Shown: positions 32,405 to 43,172 of the stretch, in pieces
How the letters are laid out: each line of letters begins with the position of its first letter
Numbering within the stretch: the stretch's first letter is position 1
From: Fasciola hepatica
Taxonomy: Eukaryota > Platyhelminthes > Trematoda > Plagiorchiida > Fasciolidae
DNA: 64,000 bases
Assembly (NCBI GenBank): GCA_948099385.1
Contig: CANUEZ040000213.1
Coordinates: 124,001 to 188,000 of the forward strand
Reading direction: 5' to 3'
Program-made: the position numbers and the translations under genes
The notes under the pieces: model-generated
Databases searched by the model: none
What the model saw: only the letters and a program-made list of their open reading frames with translations
What the model was told of the DNA's origin: nothing

Positions 32405-32712
32405 GACTGTGTGGCCCTGGGTGGTGTGTTTGGTTGAAGTAGCCACGTACGCAATCAGACAGTCTTGCACTCACGCACCGTTACTGACTGTCTATTGGTT
32501 GATGCCTATTCGTTGCCACGATTAGTCACACGTACGAGCTTGGCACCTGAGTGAACCATTGACGTAATCACATTTCGCGGAGCACCGGAAGACCGAGCCC
32601 GTTGCATTTACAGCTTGTGCCTGTTCGATTTTCCGTGCTCGCTTGGGTGTGCGTTAATAAACGGTTTATCCTCGTTCCGTGTCCTGTTCTACTACTGATT
32701 TCTGAACACAAA
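32405..32712 (+). mobile_element. LTR-like sequence (solo LTR candidate)
   Basis: It begins TGTGTGGCCCTGGGTGG and ends CTGAACACA. It contains GTTAATAAACGG (a polyadenylation signal placed as in a retroviral-type LTR) followed by a T/C-rich run. The duplicate is 59,178-59,482. A diverged relative at 33,960-34,200 shares the same block order (CAATCA..., TTGACTG..., GTTAATAAACGG, GAACACA). No target-site duplication was found, so the borders are estimates. Confidence 0.45.
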
Positions 32713-33937
32713 GCAAGCTACAATGATAAATAAACCGGTGGCTTAGAAGCTCAAAGCTAGTAAAATGTTAGATACTAATAGTTATTACAATTACGATGGT
32801 AAAACTGACCACAAGTCGTTTCCAGCACTAATGTATAAAAAGCTTGTCCCTCTGCAATCAGCTCTGTAGCCTTATAACTCACAAATATTTCTGAGAAATA
32901 CTATTTTATGTGACATTTCTGAAGCGAAGTCGCTGTTGATAGTGGGCTGAAGGAAGAAAACGTTTTGGTTTATTGAAAGTGCACGAATTTCATACCATAT
33001 TCACGATGATGGAGCAGGCTTTACTCCAAAACAATCAATGGAGATGACTTGGCAATCCAGGGAGTAGGGAATGTCTATTAGCCCATTTGATACGTTTTTC
33101 AGTGATTAATATTTCTCGAAATCTGTCCGTAAAATGACACTATGTTTGCTCGTCATAGCCATGTGGAACATTGTGTCACTACAGGAGACAGTGGGTAGAA
33201 GCAAGTGATTTTTATTCAAACAACTCTTTCTATCTGGATTTTGACAAGCAAAAACACCATCTGAAGAGAATTGAATTCATTCAGTGGGAAAAGTTTCTGA
33301 TAAATGTCACTAGGCTGTCGAATGGATGGGCGACGTAAGGTAAGCAACATCCGCTTTCGGTCGACGTGAGGCGGGCATTTAGCTACCAACGAAGGTCGTC
33401 ATGTGTTGGGAAAAATGCAAATTACTGTGCAAACCATCTTGTCTAAAACCCTCATTTTAATACGATCCACGATGAAGCTCACAAGGCTAACAAAACGTGT
33501 TTCTTGATAAAAAATTCTCCAAAGAAACCCAGTCTGGTATGTCTGCTGTTGCAAACCAATTAAGCCCATTGGAATTAGCTGCAATGAATCATGATAAAAG
33601 TTATCCGGAGGGAGTATCATCTACAGCACTTTGAACAACGCGAGTTCTGAGAAGACTACAGGTGTTGTGAAAATTCGAATGAAAAAGATTTAGCTTTGCG
33701 ATGGGTCTTCTGTTCCTAATTTTCTTCATAATTCACCGAACAAACGTTGTTAATATAAAGTTGTGTACTAATTTGATGTAAATAACTAGCCTCAGCCCTT
33801 TTCTGTTTCTTGGAGAAATTGAATTTCCTTGGTCTTAGTCAACACGACAAGTTGACCGAGTTTGGTAAACGGTCAAATATGAATGTGGTGTAGTACACAA
33901 GGATGAGCACTCCTCTGCCTGGGGGTTGTTCGTTGTT
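32713..33937. repeat. block Y, mostly non-coding, with an ORF remnant
   Basis: This matches 59,483-60,680. At about 33,505-33,680 it carries a broken counterpart of the 60-codon ORF at 60,264-60,446. Otherwise nothing is recognised. Confidence 0.45.
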
Positions 33938-34388
33938 CGATCCGCAAAATAAAAACCAATTCCGCTGTGTTGGTTCAAGTGGTCACTCGCGCAATCACTG
34001 TCTCACACGCATGCACCGCTATTGACTGCCTATTGATTGATGGCATGACCACTCTGGATTGCATTTACTGCTTGAGTTTGCCAGAGGAATATTCACTTGT
34101 TAGCTTGCCCGCTTACAAGCGAGTTAACTGATGTGTTAATAAACGGATCTGTTGCGTACGTAGCTCTCCGGTAATTCCGAACACAACAAACTGCATGAGC
34201 AAAAAGGCTCAGTCACTGTTTCATCGGGAACCCACACTTACAATAATTGAACAATAATATGGCTTCCAATAGCCTGCTCAATACAGTATTATTTAAAACT
34301 ACGGAGATCAAGTTTACCACAGATGGTTTTCTCCACTAAGGAATAAGTACTAATCACGCCAGGAACAGTTAATTTTGCTGAAGGTTCG
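33938..34388 (+). other. segment absent from the second Y copy, with LTR-like part
   Basis: Comparison with 60,655-60,690 shows about 450 bp present only here. Its first 260 bp are an LTR-like relative of 32,405-32,712, ending CCGAACACAACA. Whether it is an insertion here or a deletion there cannot be decided, because no target-site duplication is visible. Confidence 0.5.
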
Positions 34389-34820
34389 GTTATATTAGTG
34401 TTGCACAGTAGGAAGAAAAAAACACAGCAAACGCACAACATTATTATTTCATGGCTCAATAGAAATTTCGCTGTTCATAGCAGGCTCGTGGGGAAAAAAG
34501 GTGATTATTTGGAATGCACGACACTGAAATCAGGGTCGTATGAGCTTCCGGGGCTATGTAAGGTGATAACAAACATGATCGCCACAAAACAGTTGATTAT
34601 TGATTGACCTTTGGCGATCGTCTCCTTCAGAGTTATTTCAAGCCACATGACTAGTGTGATAAAGAGCCCGGAATTACAAGATACTGATTGCGAGAATCGA
34701 GACACTTGATCCGTCACGTAAAGCTGCCATTTTGGGCTATCATCTTTCTGTTCCTTGACAGTGTTGCAACTTGTTCCGTAGGACAATTTCCATTGCAAAG
34801 AACGAGGATTGTTCCTTTCT
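34389..34820 (+). mobile_element. Ty3/gypsy 5' LTR-like region
   Basis: About 34,553-34,770 (GTAAGGTGATAACAAACATG, GTTATTTCAAGCCACATGAC, and later TTCCTTGACAGTGTTGC) aligns by eye, block by block, with 37,922-38,140. That sequence lies beyond the integrase of the same element. The repetition flanking gag-pol marks these as diverged LTRs or LTR-adjacent repeats. A copy is at 60,690-61,080. The ORF at 34,398-34,607 lies inside it and is probably not a gene. Confidence 0.5.
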
Positions 34821-35079
34821 GTCGACTCTATCAGCCAGCTGTGTCAGCCAGCTAAAGATGATCTTATTATTATGCCTAAACAAATACAAACGTTTGCGAA
34901 GAGAATGGGATGCCAAATATGGAAGAGGGGAAAAAGTACAGCTAGTTGATGTCCATATCATTCGGAGTTCCCAACCGACTGACAACCAACAGTTCAATCA
35001 CCAGGTTTTTCATGCCCGGCTGCCGTTCCCGACAAATTCGCAACAGGCAATAAGTGGTATCTTTGAGGGAAACGAATAA
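34771..35079 (+). CDS. ORF between the LTR-like region and gag, unknown
   Basis: 102 codons, including KRLRREWDAKYGRGEKVQLV and QPTDNQQFNHQVFHARLPF. The front overlaps the LTR-like repeat. The second copy (61,170-61,370) has shifts. It may be a gag leader remnant. No motif is diagnostic. Confidence 0.25.
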   Translation: MFRRTISIAKNEDCSFLSTLSASCVSQLKMILLLCLNKYKRLRREWDAKYGRGEKVQLVDVHIIRSSQPTDNQQFNHQVFHARLPFPTNSQQAISGIFEGNE

Positions 35080-35089
35080 GAACTTTTCT

Positions 35090-35405
35090 CAAGAGTTTCC
35101 GAAACATGTGTTATTCCAACGTCATCTACGGCATAATCACGGCAGAGATATTCGACAGGGTGGTTAACTCAGGAAAACTGGGGAATGAGGTTCCTCCGGA
35201 GATATTTCGAAGCCGTAGACAGCTAACTGATACACTGAAACTGGTAACGGAATGTTAGAGGGGGAATTCCAAGCCCAGATCCAACATGCGGATGAGACCA
35301 TCTTTACGTATGCGCGGAACACATGTTACCTAACTGGACGAGGCTTTGCCGATGAATCCCTGAACAGTTTGTCCTCCTCTTGAGTTAAAATAAATTACTT
35401 ACGTA
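35090..35405 (+). pseudogene. Ty3/gypsy gag remnant
   Basis: This is a stop-ridden version of 61,404-61,680. It retains RVVNS-GKLGNEVPPEIF-like and ADE-IFTYAR-TCYL-like stretches across frames. Retrotransposon capsid domains end in an xExxxxYAxxLxxLA pattern, which this resembles. It is followed at short distance by RT, so protease and most of the RT fingers are deleted. Confidence 0.45.
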
Positions 35406-35539
35406 ATTACTGGAAGATTTGGAAACGTTCGTAGAATGAGCAGAAATACGTGAACGAAGGGACAAACAATCTCAAACGTGTTTCGCAATTCAGGCACGCC
35501 ACCGCTCAACGGCTGACGCAACCTACAATGAAGGGCATA

Positions 35540-36440
35540 CCTCCTTAAAGAATCCTACTGAACCTAAACATCACCATGCACGGGAAATCAAAACAGAAAC
35601 ACCTGGAGAACTTGGTGGCAGCCTCATAGAGAGTTGAACAATATGGCTTTAAGCTGAGGTCCACAAAATGCCGTTTCCCACAACCCCAGGTGAGCTATTT
35701 GGGGTAAGTATACATTTCTTCTGGAATTCATACTGACCCTGAAAATATCGAACAGGTAGCAACAAGGTCAACTGCACAGAACAGAAGAAGAGAAGATTTT
35801 TCTGGAGATGTGGTCTCACTTAGGCCTTTTTCCTTTACAATCTGCTTTGTTTGCCTCTCCTTTCGAAGCGCTGTAAGGAGGAAAAAGACAGCTTCCATAG
35901 AATGCGGCATGTGACATGACCTTTGCTGAAAGTCAGTAGATGTTTTACTCTGCTCCTATGCTAACACTTCCAAACATGTCACCTTCTGCTAGCCAGTTCA
36001 CATTAGAAATGAAAGCCAGTGGTTCGAGGATTGGGACAGTATGAACACAAATCACAAAGGATGGAAGGGACCACATATTAGCCTATGGAAGTCAATGCCT
36101 GAGTAAATTAGAATTTGATTACTACACGACGAGAAAGGAAACGTTAGTACTAGGATTTTTTCTGAGACGATTGAGGTGTTATCTAATGGGAGACTTATAG
36201 TTATGAAGAAGCTGGCGTCAGTACTGGCTTTCGTTAGTGCTACTCGCCTCTCTAGTTGGGGTCAAAGGAACGTGGATTATAGTTGGTTAGACATTTTGAG
36301 GGACAATGATCAGGATAGAAGTCAAGTGGCTCGAATGCTTTGCTGTCTGCTCGTCAAACTCTCGTGCCAACCACTCACGATAATGTCATTTCGACAAACA
36401 AAATTACAAGGCGACATCATATAGTGAGCGGAGAAAAAAA
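35540..36440 (+). pseudogene. Ty3/gypsy RT C-terminus and RNase H
   Basis: RT: LLNLNITMHGKSKQKHLENL (the YLDD block has decayed to LNLN), then GFKLRSTKCRFPQPQVSYLG and IHTDPENIEQV. RNase H: FTLEMKASGSRIGTV (normally TDAS), AYGSQCLSKLEFDYYTTRKE and a following ETLVLGFFLRRLRCYLMG. The order and spacing fit Ty3/gypsy pol. Stops, shifts and catalytic losses make it inactive. An inverted duplicate is 14,690-15,495, and a parallel relative is 61,760-62,130. Confidence 0.85.
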
Positions 36441-36457
36441 TCACAGCTTTTGTTTTT

Positions 36458-36459
<2 letters not shown>

Positions 36460-36522
<63 letters not shown>
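36460..36522. repeat. (AT)n microsatellite
   Basis: About 31 uninterrupted AT units between the gypsy RNase H end and the integrase region. Confidence 0.98.
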
Positions 36523-36525
<3 letters not shown>

Positions 36526-37079
36526 TACGTGAATTCACCGTCCACACAGATCACCAGTCCCTCCAGTGATCAAAGGATTTCAACGATGAGGAGAGCCAGA
36601 ATGCACTTTGAAAAGAAATTCTATAAGTGTAAGATTTCGAATGCCGCTATCCAATGCTGATTCACTATCACGTAGATCTGCACTTCATCACAAACGCTGT
36701 TCAACATGCACCAGACAAAATTTAGCATCAGTGAAAGTACAATGAGCGGAATAGGAAAAATGGCAACAAGAACAGAAGGCTGGCGAATAGACGAGTCTTA
36801 TCTACGAGGATCTGCTCGCAGGGGCAAAAAGACCATCGAGGAAGGAGAATGAGAATAAAAGTTGTGAAACACATGGCCACGCACGTGGGTAATGTGGGAC
36901 CTGCTGGTGATGGCGGAGCGAGTGAAATTCGTCCATTATGGACCAAATTGTTTCGTTCGGATGGTTGTTCCTCAGGCTCTAGTATGGGGAATATTCCAGG
37001 ACATGCACATTGATCTGGGGCAAACTGCCGCTGGACACCGATTTTTGTGACCACAAGTACACAGGCACGTCGTTCTCTT
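36523..37079 (+). pseudogene. degenerate gypsy region between RNase H and integrase
   Basis: No continuous frame is present. Weak open pieces (36,843-37,010, with EIRPLWTKLFRSDGC) lie where the spacer and zinc-finger part of pol would be. The minus ORF at 36,728-37,054 is taken as a shadow. Confidence 0.3.
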
Positions 37080-37895
37080 ATATGATGTTTGAACGCTGCA
37101 GTACTTTCAAAAACCCGCTTCGGGTCAATCGGGAAGCGCTGCAGGTTTTGATTGCGGGTTACCTAGACGAAATGGTTAGTGTGGATCTCGGAGGCCTCCT
37201 GGCAGAACCCTCACAGGCCATTATTACATCCTTGTGTTGGTTCATTACTTTACGGAGTGGTGCGAATCTATCGCCGTAAGACAAACTGATGCGGTACCCG
37301 CCGCTAGTGTCATCATTCATCACTGGATATATCAGAGAGTTGTTCCGAGGTAACTAAATTCAGGCATAGGGTCGAACTTCGACAGTGCAGTGCTGCTGGA
37401 ACTTTGTCGATTTCTTGGACTAGAGACAAACAGAACTACAAACTATCCTGCACAATGAAATAGGCTCAGGTCGCAGCTGAAGGCTTTCAACGATCAAAAT
37501 TCTAGTAAATGAAAACAGCTTATTGACACCTTGTCCCATTGCTAACCGTGGTGCCATCCATAGTTTTTTCAACAGGAAATTCTCCAATCCTCCCATGAAG
37601 ACTGTTTATAAGATATGACCCCATAAAACGCAACCAAACCCAGTGATACCTTCAAAATTCCACAAAGAGTGGTACGGGCTTTTTACAGTAGAACGAGTGT
37701 TATTGGGCTCTAACCGTGTCATCCGAGACTTCCGAAGCACGCAAAATTCGTTCATTTTGTAGTTTTATCAACTGGGGAAATACGAAGATGAGTCAGACCA
37801 GCCAATAGAGCACGACGGTTCTGAGTCAAGTATACCTGATGAAACAGTCGAGATGGAGGCTGCGAGTAAAGGAGGAATGGCTCATCTGCCGGGGA
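37080..37895 (+). pseudogene. Ty3/gypsy integrase and C-terminal tail
   Basis: Pieces in order: RCSTFKNPLRVNREALQVLI (end of the zinc finger, start of the core), MVSVDLGGLLAEPSQA (first catalytic Asp region), VHYFTEWCESIAVRQTDA (about 37,237-37,300), FDSAVLLELCRFLGLETNRT (37,375-37,440), NQLKAF-like residues, then KFHKEWYGLFTVERVLLGSN (37,655-37,715) and YQLGKYEDESDQP. This is the Ty3/gypsy integrase order with its chromodomain-like tail. It is broken by several stops and a deletion in the DDE core. Only this copy of the element retains integrase. Confidence 0.85.
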
Positions 37896-37916
37896 GGATA
37901 TTTTAATTGAACGGGG

Positions 37917-38165
37917 AGCAGTGTAAGGTGATACCGAAGATGATCGCCGTGAAGTATCTGAATATGGAATTGTCACAAACAATCGTCTCTTTTAGTGTTA
38001 TTTCAGGTCACACAACTAGTGTCGTAAAGAATTCAGAATTGCAAGATTCTGAGTGCAAGAACCAGGACACTCCTCCTTTAATTTTGGCATTCTGTGACGA
38101 CTCTACCCTGCCCTTTGACAGTGTCTCTACTTGTTCCTTAATATAAGTTCCGTTCAAAACACCAA
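37917..38165 (+). mobile_element. Ty3/gypsy 3' LTR-like region
   Basis: Diverged direct repeat of 34,553-34,800 (GTAAGGTGATACCGAAGATG, GTTATTTCAGGTCACACAAC, CTTTGACAGTGTC). Its right edge near 38,165 is also the end of block Y homology. Confidence 0.5.
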
Positions 38166-39551
38166 GGGTTCTTCCCTTCTGATATCATGCAGGTAAACTT
38201 CCATTTTTTCGTGATGGAGAGGAAGCGCACGCTCATAACCAAGAAATATCACTGCTTCAATGAACAAAAGGAATATAAAATTATGAAAACGCATTTTGCA
38301 CACGATTTGATGTTAGATATGGCTCAGAACCTTTATTTAAGTGAATAAGCCTTTTTTCGCATCCATCTTGTAAAATACTATGTTGCAGTAAGACGGGGTC
38401 TGCAAAATGCTACCACATTTTGATAAAGAAAATAACTTCCAAAGGGCAATAATCATATCCAGAGAAAAAAAGGTTTCCCAGTAAACTACCGTACTTCATT
38501 GTAATAAGGGGCTAGTTGAAGTAGGCTGCTTTATTTTTCCGCCGCTCTGAAGCAAGCCCCATAAGCCGAACAAAGGTAAACACCTGTTGTAATGGCGGAT
38601 AAATTACACAAACTCGTCCATGATCAACTTTTGCAATGATCTCAAAATACTTGCCGAATGTCCACAAAATCATACCCGCGAAACTCATTGTCACCGTGCT
38701 TTCTTTGAGAAGAATTTCGCTGAAAAACTGTCACTCATCAGTCACATGGTGTCAGGTGTTCGAGAAAAATTCTGTTTTGCCCGGCCTTCAAAAGAATGCG
38801 GATATGCGCTGAACCACGTGACAGGACCAAGGACAGGGCAATTAGTCTGACAATCAAGACGCTCAACGTTTAGTTCCCACATTACTTTGGTCAACAGACC
38901 GATGACTGTTCAAAAGAGGACAATATGGTCCTACTTTTTCGGATGACTCCTTCCACCCCCGCTCTGTCACAAGTAGCAAGGTTTTTACAACAGTTAACCA
39001 CCAAGTGGCTCAACATAACAATCTTCACATTTAGATTTTGTTTATGACCACACTTTTGCAACCACATCTACTTAATGCACGCACAAATGTCTCGAATGGC
39101 AACACAGTTCATGATCATTTAAACAACCATCTTCTAGGAGTTTACATTATAGTTGTTCTTGTCGATGCAAATAACCATACAAAAATGAGTGTTTCGAAAT
39201 TTAACGGAGACACAGGGTGAGAAATTCATGTGTGAACTTAGAGATGCAAACGAAATACTCATTATTGGTAAACAAAATCGATTATCTCCAAGAGACAAGC
39301 AAAACTTTCATAGCTGTGTGTCACCCATCGGGTCATCGATTGGGAAACCAATAGGTTGCTGTGATACATCAGTTTCATCAGAAAGGGCATCCCTATGCTG
39401 TGAAGTATGGCTTCACTGAGTCCACTTGTTAAGCGAATACGAGTTCTGGTTATAAACCGATTCAAGTGTCTCTGATGCACAACTAGAAACCACAGTAAAA
39501 ATAAAAAATAGAACGCGTGAATATCCAGGGGTTCAGGGACTTTCGTTTCAG
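38166..39551. other. single-copy region, no gene identified
   Basis: Short ORFs only (38,620-38,850; 39,038-39,220; 39,189-39,419 on +; 39,262-39,480 on -). None has a motif or a clear exon structure. Confidence 0.4.
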
Positions 39552-39944
39552 AAAACCAATCGTGCTAAACTTTTGCAGGCACTGTATATAATTGCAATGG
39601 AGAACCTACTAGATTTCATGTCAAGCAAAGACGAAAATGAAGAGACAGTTTTGGAGAATATTTGCACCGTTTTAATCTCACATGAGGCAAACTACAGACG
39701 GTATGTCAGCCTTTTCAACTGTGGGAGCACGTTTAACGTGTAATTTCATCCACTGAGTTATCGACCATTCAGATTAAATGCTATGATGATGGGATCAGTG
39801 CACGTCGTTCTCTCTGTGAAAAACCTCGTGAAATTTGATTTATTATAAGCTATGCTTGTATATAATTGAAGCAGAAATGACACATCAGAAAATCCAAGGG
39901 GATTCACCCGACCTTCAAGGAGAACCAGCAGTTTCATGCCTTAA
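39552..39944 (+). CDS. candidate coding exons of an unrecognised gene
   Basis: Exon 39,552-39,700 follows a good acceptor (CGTTTCAG) and ends at ACG^GTATGT in phase 2. It encodes KTNRAKLLQALYIIAMENLL and SSKDENEETVLENICTVLIS. An alternative acceptor TTTTGCAG would start it at 39,579 in the same frame. A matching second exon, 39,875-39,944 (acceptor GAAGCAG), keeps the frame to a TAA. Acidic and helical in character; no family recognised. It lies in single-copy DNA, unlike most ORFs here, which favours a host gene. The upstream exons were not found. Confidence 0.35.
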
Positions 39945-40235
39945 TAATTTGAGCCGAGTGACGACTCCAGAGAGACCACAGTGCTCTAAATCATTGAAGC
40001 TGACTGATGGTGGCAGTAGTTAGGTAACGTAACTCAGACAAAGTAGCCGCTGAACCACCTACGGTCAGGTTATTTTTTTATTGTAGAAGTAATTCTACTT
40101 CAGAGGTATATCGACCGATACAATTTTGGCATTCTAAGTTACTCAGTATCACACTTTCAAGGCATCAGGTCATTCTCACTCACATCTGCCATTTTCTGTT
40201 TTTATCTGTGCTTGAGTACTGATTAGTTGTATTCC
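39945..40235. other. spacer
   Basis: No feature is seen, apart from an alternative frame of the preceding exon that stays open to 40,023. Confidence 0.3.
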
Positions 40236-40480
40236 ATGAAACACGTCGTTCAGCTTGGACTCATTTTATTCTCAGTGGTTTCAAATACTGGTAATGCTGT
40301 TGGCTTGGATTACTGTTTTTCACATGCTCCGGATAGCTGCTTTTTGCTTTCAAGCAGCAAGCTTTTGTTGTAAGTAATAATATACACGGACGACGGGAGA
40401 AAATTTCTCCGGAAGAACACGATCGGTTTCGCGTTTATTGCTACTCATCAGGTATGCGTGCCCTGTACTACCCTGTCTAA
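40236..40480 (+). CDS. candidate signal-peptide gene with a 15-base micro-exon
   Basis: Exon 1, 40,236-40,290, encodes MKHVVQLGLILFSVVSNT, a signal peptide, and ends in phase 1 at CTG^GTAATG. A 15-base micro-exon at 40,355-40,369 sits between TTGCTTTCAAG and GTAAGTAA. A terminal piece, 40,452-40,480, follows ACTCATCAG and ends in TAA. The frame is kept throughout, giving 32 residues. Exon 1 and its donor are the firm part. The later exons are tentative, since the terminal piece overlaps a repeat-like hairpin. The layout resembles fluke micro-exon genes. Confidence 0.25.
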
Positions 40481-41035
40481 TCACTCCTATACTTACACAC
40501 TCCGGAGTTGGGGTTTTTTCCTCACAATCTCATTTCAGTCATTAGCTAAGCCTTTGGGCTCCGAGTAACGAAAACCCAAACTTGGAACCATTTGTCCCCG
40601 TTCACACTTTGATTTCACTTGAATCATTAGAAAAGCGCATGGACGGGAAGTCCCCTTTTTAGAAACACAAGCTTGTTCGATGAAAGTTATTTCGTCGGTT
40701 AATCAAGGCTAACGGACGATTCTTAAAATTCACTCCACTCCCATACACATTCCCAATGAGTAGAGAAAGCGTTTTATTCTCATTTGAGCTAACAACATAT
40801 TTTTACCGGCATCTGCTCGTCTGACGGTGAAACGATTAAGACCAAGATTTCGAGACCAACAATTAGGATCTTTTCAAAATGGTTCATTTCACTTTTTGGC
40901 AATTTCATTTTTATTTTTTCATTTTACTATACAGCCTGGGGTTTTGACATCCGCAAGTGATGAGGAAAAATTACAAAATTGCAAACAAAATACTCACTGA
41001 GTCGCTCCCACTCGGACAGTTCGAAAGATACTCAC
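40481..41035. other. spacer
   Basis: No recognised feature. The plus ORF at 40,957-41,154 overlaps the minus-strand exon candidate that follows. Confidence 0.3.
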
Positions 41036-41143
41036 CTTTTGGTAGTTCTTTCAATATAGTTTCTCTAGCTACGGTGTTTGAGTTGATTACTATATCTGTC
41101 ACCCGCAAACTGACCTTGGCATTTAAGAAAATCGTTAAAATTC
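41036..41143 (-). CDS. candidate internal exon (108 nt, phase 1-1)
   Basis: On the minus strand the frame VSLRVTDIVINSNTVARETI ends LKELPK followed by a consensus donor AAAG^GTGAGT. The proposed acceptor (GACGAG) is weak. The exon would be symmetric, phase 1 to phase 1. It is unrecognised and could pair with 42,534-42,706 on the same strand. Confidence 0.22.
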
Positions 41144-42533
41144 CTCGTCACTGACGATGTCACCTCAATTGGTAATGAAACGTTTGCAATCTAAACATCA
41201 AGCTCAGCGATCAGAACATCATAGCAACCAACAACCTGAGCTACAACCAACACAAATATTTAAAACCACTGAGAGCAAATCCCTTTAGTCAAAAAAACTA
41301 CACAAGACCCGAAATAAGTCACTTGAGTTGAAGTTAAATCACCAGGATCATCATCGACGGCAGCAGGATAAATTTAGGGCACTTGGCATACTCATCATCC
41401 ATAAAAGTCAGTATGATGCGTTGGAAAATATCCGAAGCCAAGGGTATGACCTCTCAGTTCTAACGGGGAACTAGGCCGCGGTGACTGTTCAAGCGAGGAT
41501 CTGAATAATCTTCTTTTTAGAAGAGTGGTGTATTTGAAGGTGAAAGAGCAAAATAGTGAGGAGGGATTCACAAACCAAAGTGCGTTGAGAAAAAACTCAA
41601 GTAGGTAGCAGTGACCAGAATGCAGTTTGATCATTCTACCCACCCCCAGCCATCTGCGTATCTTTCTGTGCATACAGTTACAATCACACGACTAATAATG
41701 TAAAATTTCCGTTGACCAATAGCTGGTTGTGTGACGCCTGCTTCATTGATGTGCTTTTTTTACATACTTTGTGTCTTTCTGAATGTCACTTTTGGGTCAT
41801 GGTGCTATGTGACTTACTCCCACTCACTAATCTGCTAAGCAGTAAATCATAAACGATACTTTACTGTGTTTTCCTCTGGTAGAAACCGACTGAAGTAAAG
41901 GGAAATCCTGCCAAATTTGGTCACATTAGAAGTTTGTTGTTGTGGATTTTATGCACTGATGACATCTAAACGGATAACCAGTGTGACCCATTCGTAAAAA
42001 GTCCAAAACACCATGGTGTGGCCTAAAAGTTCAGCTGGTTGAAAGCACGCAAAGCACTTTAGTGTGGAAGGCTTCCACTTGTGGGTCCCATTCCGGCTGA
42101 GTTTGATAGCATTTGCTTTGGAACCAATCCAACATTTATTCGGTACAACTGATTCCCCTATTTCTGAGTTATCTACATATACGTTCATGCAGTAAAAATG
42201 GATACAAAGAAGAATTAAGGTTCTTCTAATAAACGGTTTCTCTATCTCAGATGATCAACATCACCACAGTAGTCAAAAATGTATTTTATTAGTAATTGAG
42301 ATGTTATCCACCGTGATTTACCGGACACCTTTGCGGGAACAGAAGGAGCCGGTTATCACACCGATCGCTTCAACCACGTAAAACCCGCATGTCGGAGAAG
42401 AAGAAGCAGTATCTGTTTCTCAAGCATTTGTCGACAAACAAAACTAATACTATTGACAATCGGGCAAACCTGAGTAGTAGTACACGTCCGCAGCAAGTTT
42501 GCTGAAGTTGAGAGTTGTAGATCAAAACCTTAC
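41144..42533. other. single-copy spacer, nothing identified
   Basis: It contains only short ORFs (41,395-41,673 and 41,949-42,188, both -) without motifs. Confidence 0.35.
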
Positions 42534-42706
42534 CTGGGATATGCGGTCGAACACAGTGAGAATATTCCCTATTACAGCCACTTCAACGGTCTTCGGTACG
42601 TCAGCAACAATGAAGGCAGAATATGAGGAACATGAGGAAGTGACCTCGGGCGTGAAGACGAAATATTTCAAGCAGTGCAAATGATTTACCATTTCCAGGT
42701 TTCTGA
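42534..42706 (-). CDS. candidate internal exon (173 nt)
   Basis: On the minus strand, after CTTGCTCAG, the frame reads RNLEMVNHLHCLKYFVFTPE, CSSYSAFIVADVPKTVEVAV and IGNILTVFDRISQ. It ends at a perfect donor, CCCAG^GTAAGG. It looks beta-rich. A competing long frame (42,601-42,999, -) overlaps it but starts in a tRNA-like module, so I prefer the exon. No family is recognised. Confidence 0.3.
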
Positions 42707-42837
42707 CTGAGCAAGCACAGATGTTTAGCCTGTTCCTCATTCTCAACACCATAGAACGTCGATTCTTTACAGTTCAAAAGTGAGTAATTCACAGGGCGAT
42801 TTATCTTGTAGTGGTGAAGTTGGGCAAATTGTTTAGA

Positions 42838-42912
42838 ATCAGCTCGCGTAGTCTGGTGGTTGGGAGTGTGACTGACAATCATTCGCTGTGGGTTCAAATC
42901 AAAGTAGAGCCT
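42838..42912 (+). repeat. tRNA-derived SINE-like module
   Basis: TAGTCTGGTGG at 42,849-42,859 fits a pol III A box, and GGTTCAAATCA at 42,891-42,901 fits a B box, at tRNA-like distance, with a CTCGCG...GTAGAGC frame around them. An intact cloverleaf is not clear, so this is a SINE head or tRNA pseudogene. Confidence 0.4.
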
Positions 42913-42992
42913 CAGTGGATACGTATTTTTTGTTATTCCTGTCAGGCCAGATAAAACGGCTACGGCCATAGTTTTCAAAGGTGATACTGTAT

Positions 42993-43172
42993 ATGCCAAT
43001 CAATGCAAATCTCCTGCTACTCATATTCGTGGTGTTTGTTCCTGGAACACCTTGCATCGAAAAAGTATGTAGACGTACTCATCTTGAGTGTAGAACTCTT
43101 CTATCTAGTCATTCACGTGGAAAAATAAGCTCAGAAGGAATCATACGGGACACCCCTTCAAATAAAAGCTGA
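42993..43172 (+). CDS. candidate small secreted cysteine-containing protein
   Basis: The 59-codon frame starts MPINANLLLLIFVVFVPGTP, a strong signal peptide, followed by CIEKVCRRTHLEC, with three cysteines close together, and a basic tail. Inside it, GAAAAA^GTATGTAG is a possible splice donor after the signal-peptide part, so this may be exon 1 of a longer gene. It is single-copy. The upstream in-frame GTG is ignored in favour of the ATG at 42,993. Confidence 0.35.
   Translation: MPINANLLLLIFVVFVPGTPCIEKVCRRTHLECRTLLSSHSRGKISSEGIIRDTPSNKS

Noticed and set aside
36728..37054. 108-codon minus-strand ORF with hydrophobic C-terminus
   Set aside because: It overlaps the gypsy pol region, which reads with order and motif support on the plus strand.
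42601..42999. 132-codon minus-strand ORF
   Set aside because: It begins near a tRNA-like repeat and overlaps a better-bordered exon in another frame. No motif supports it.
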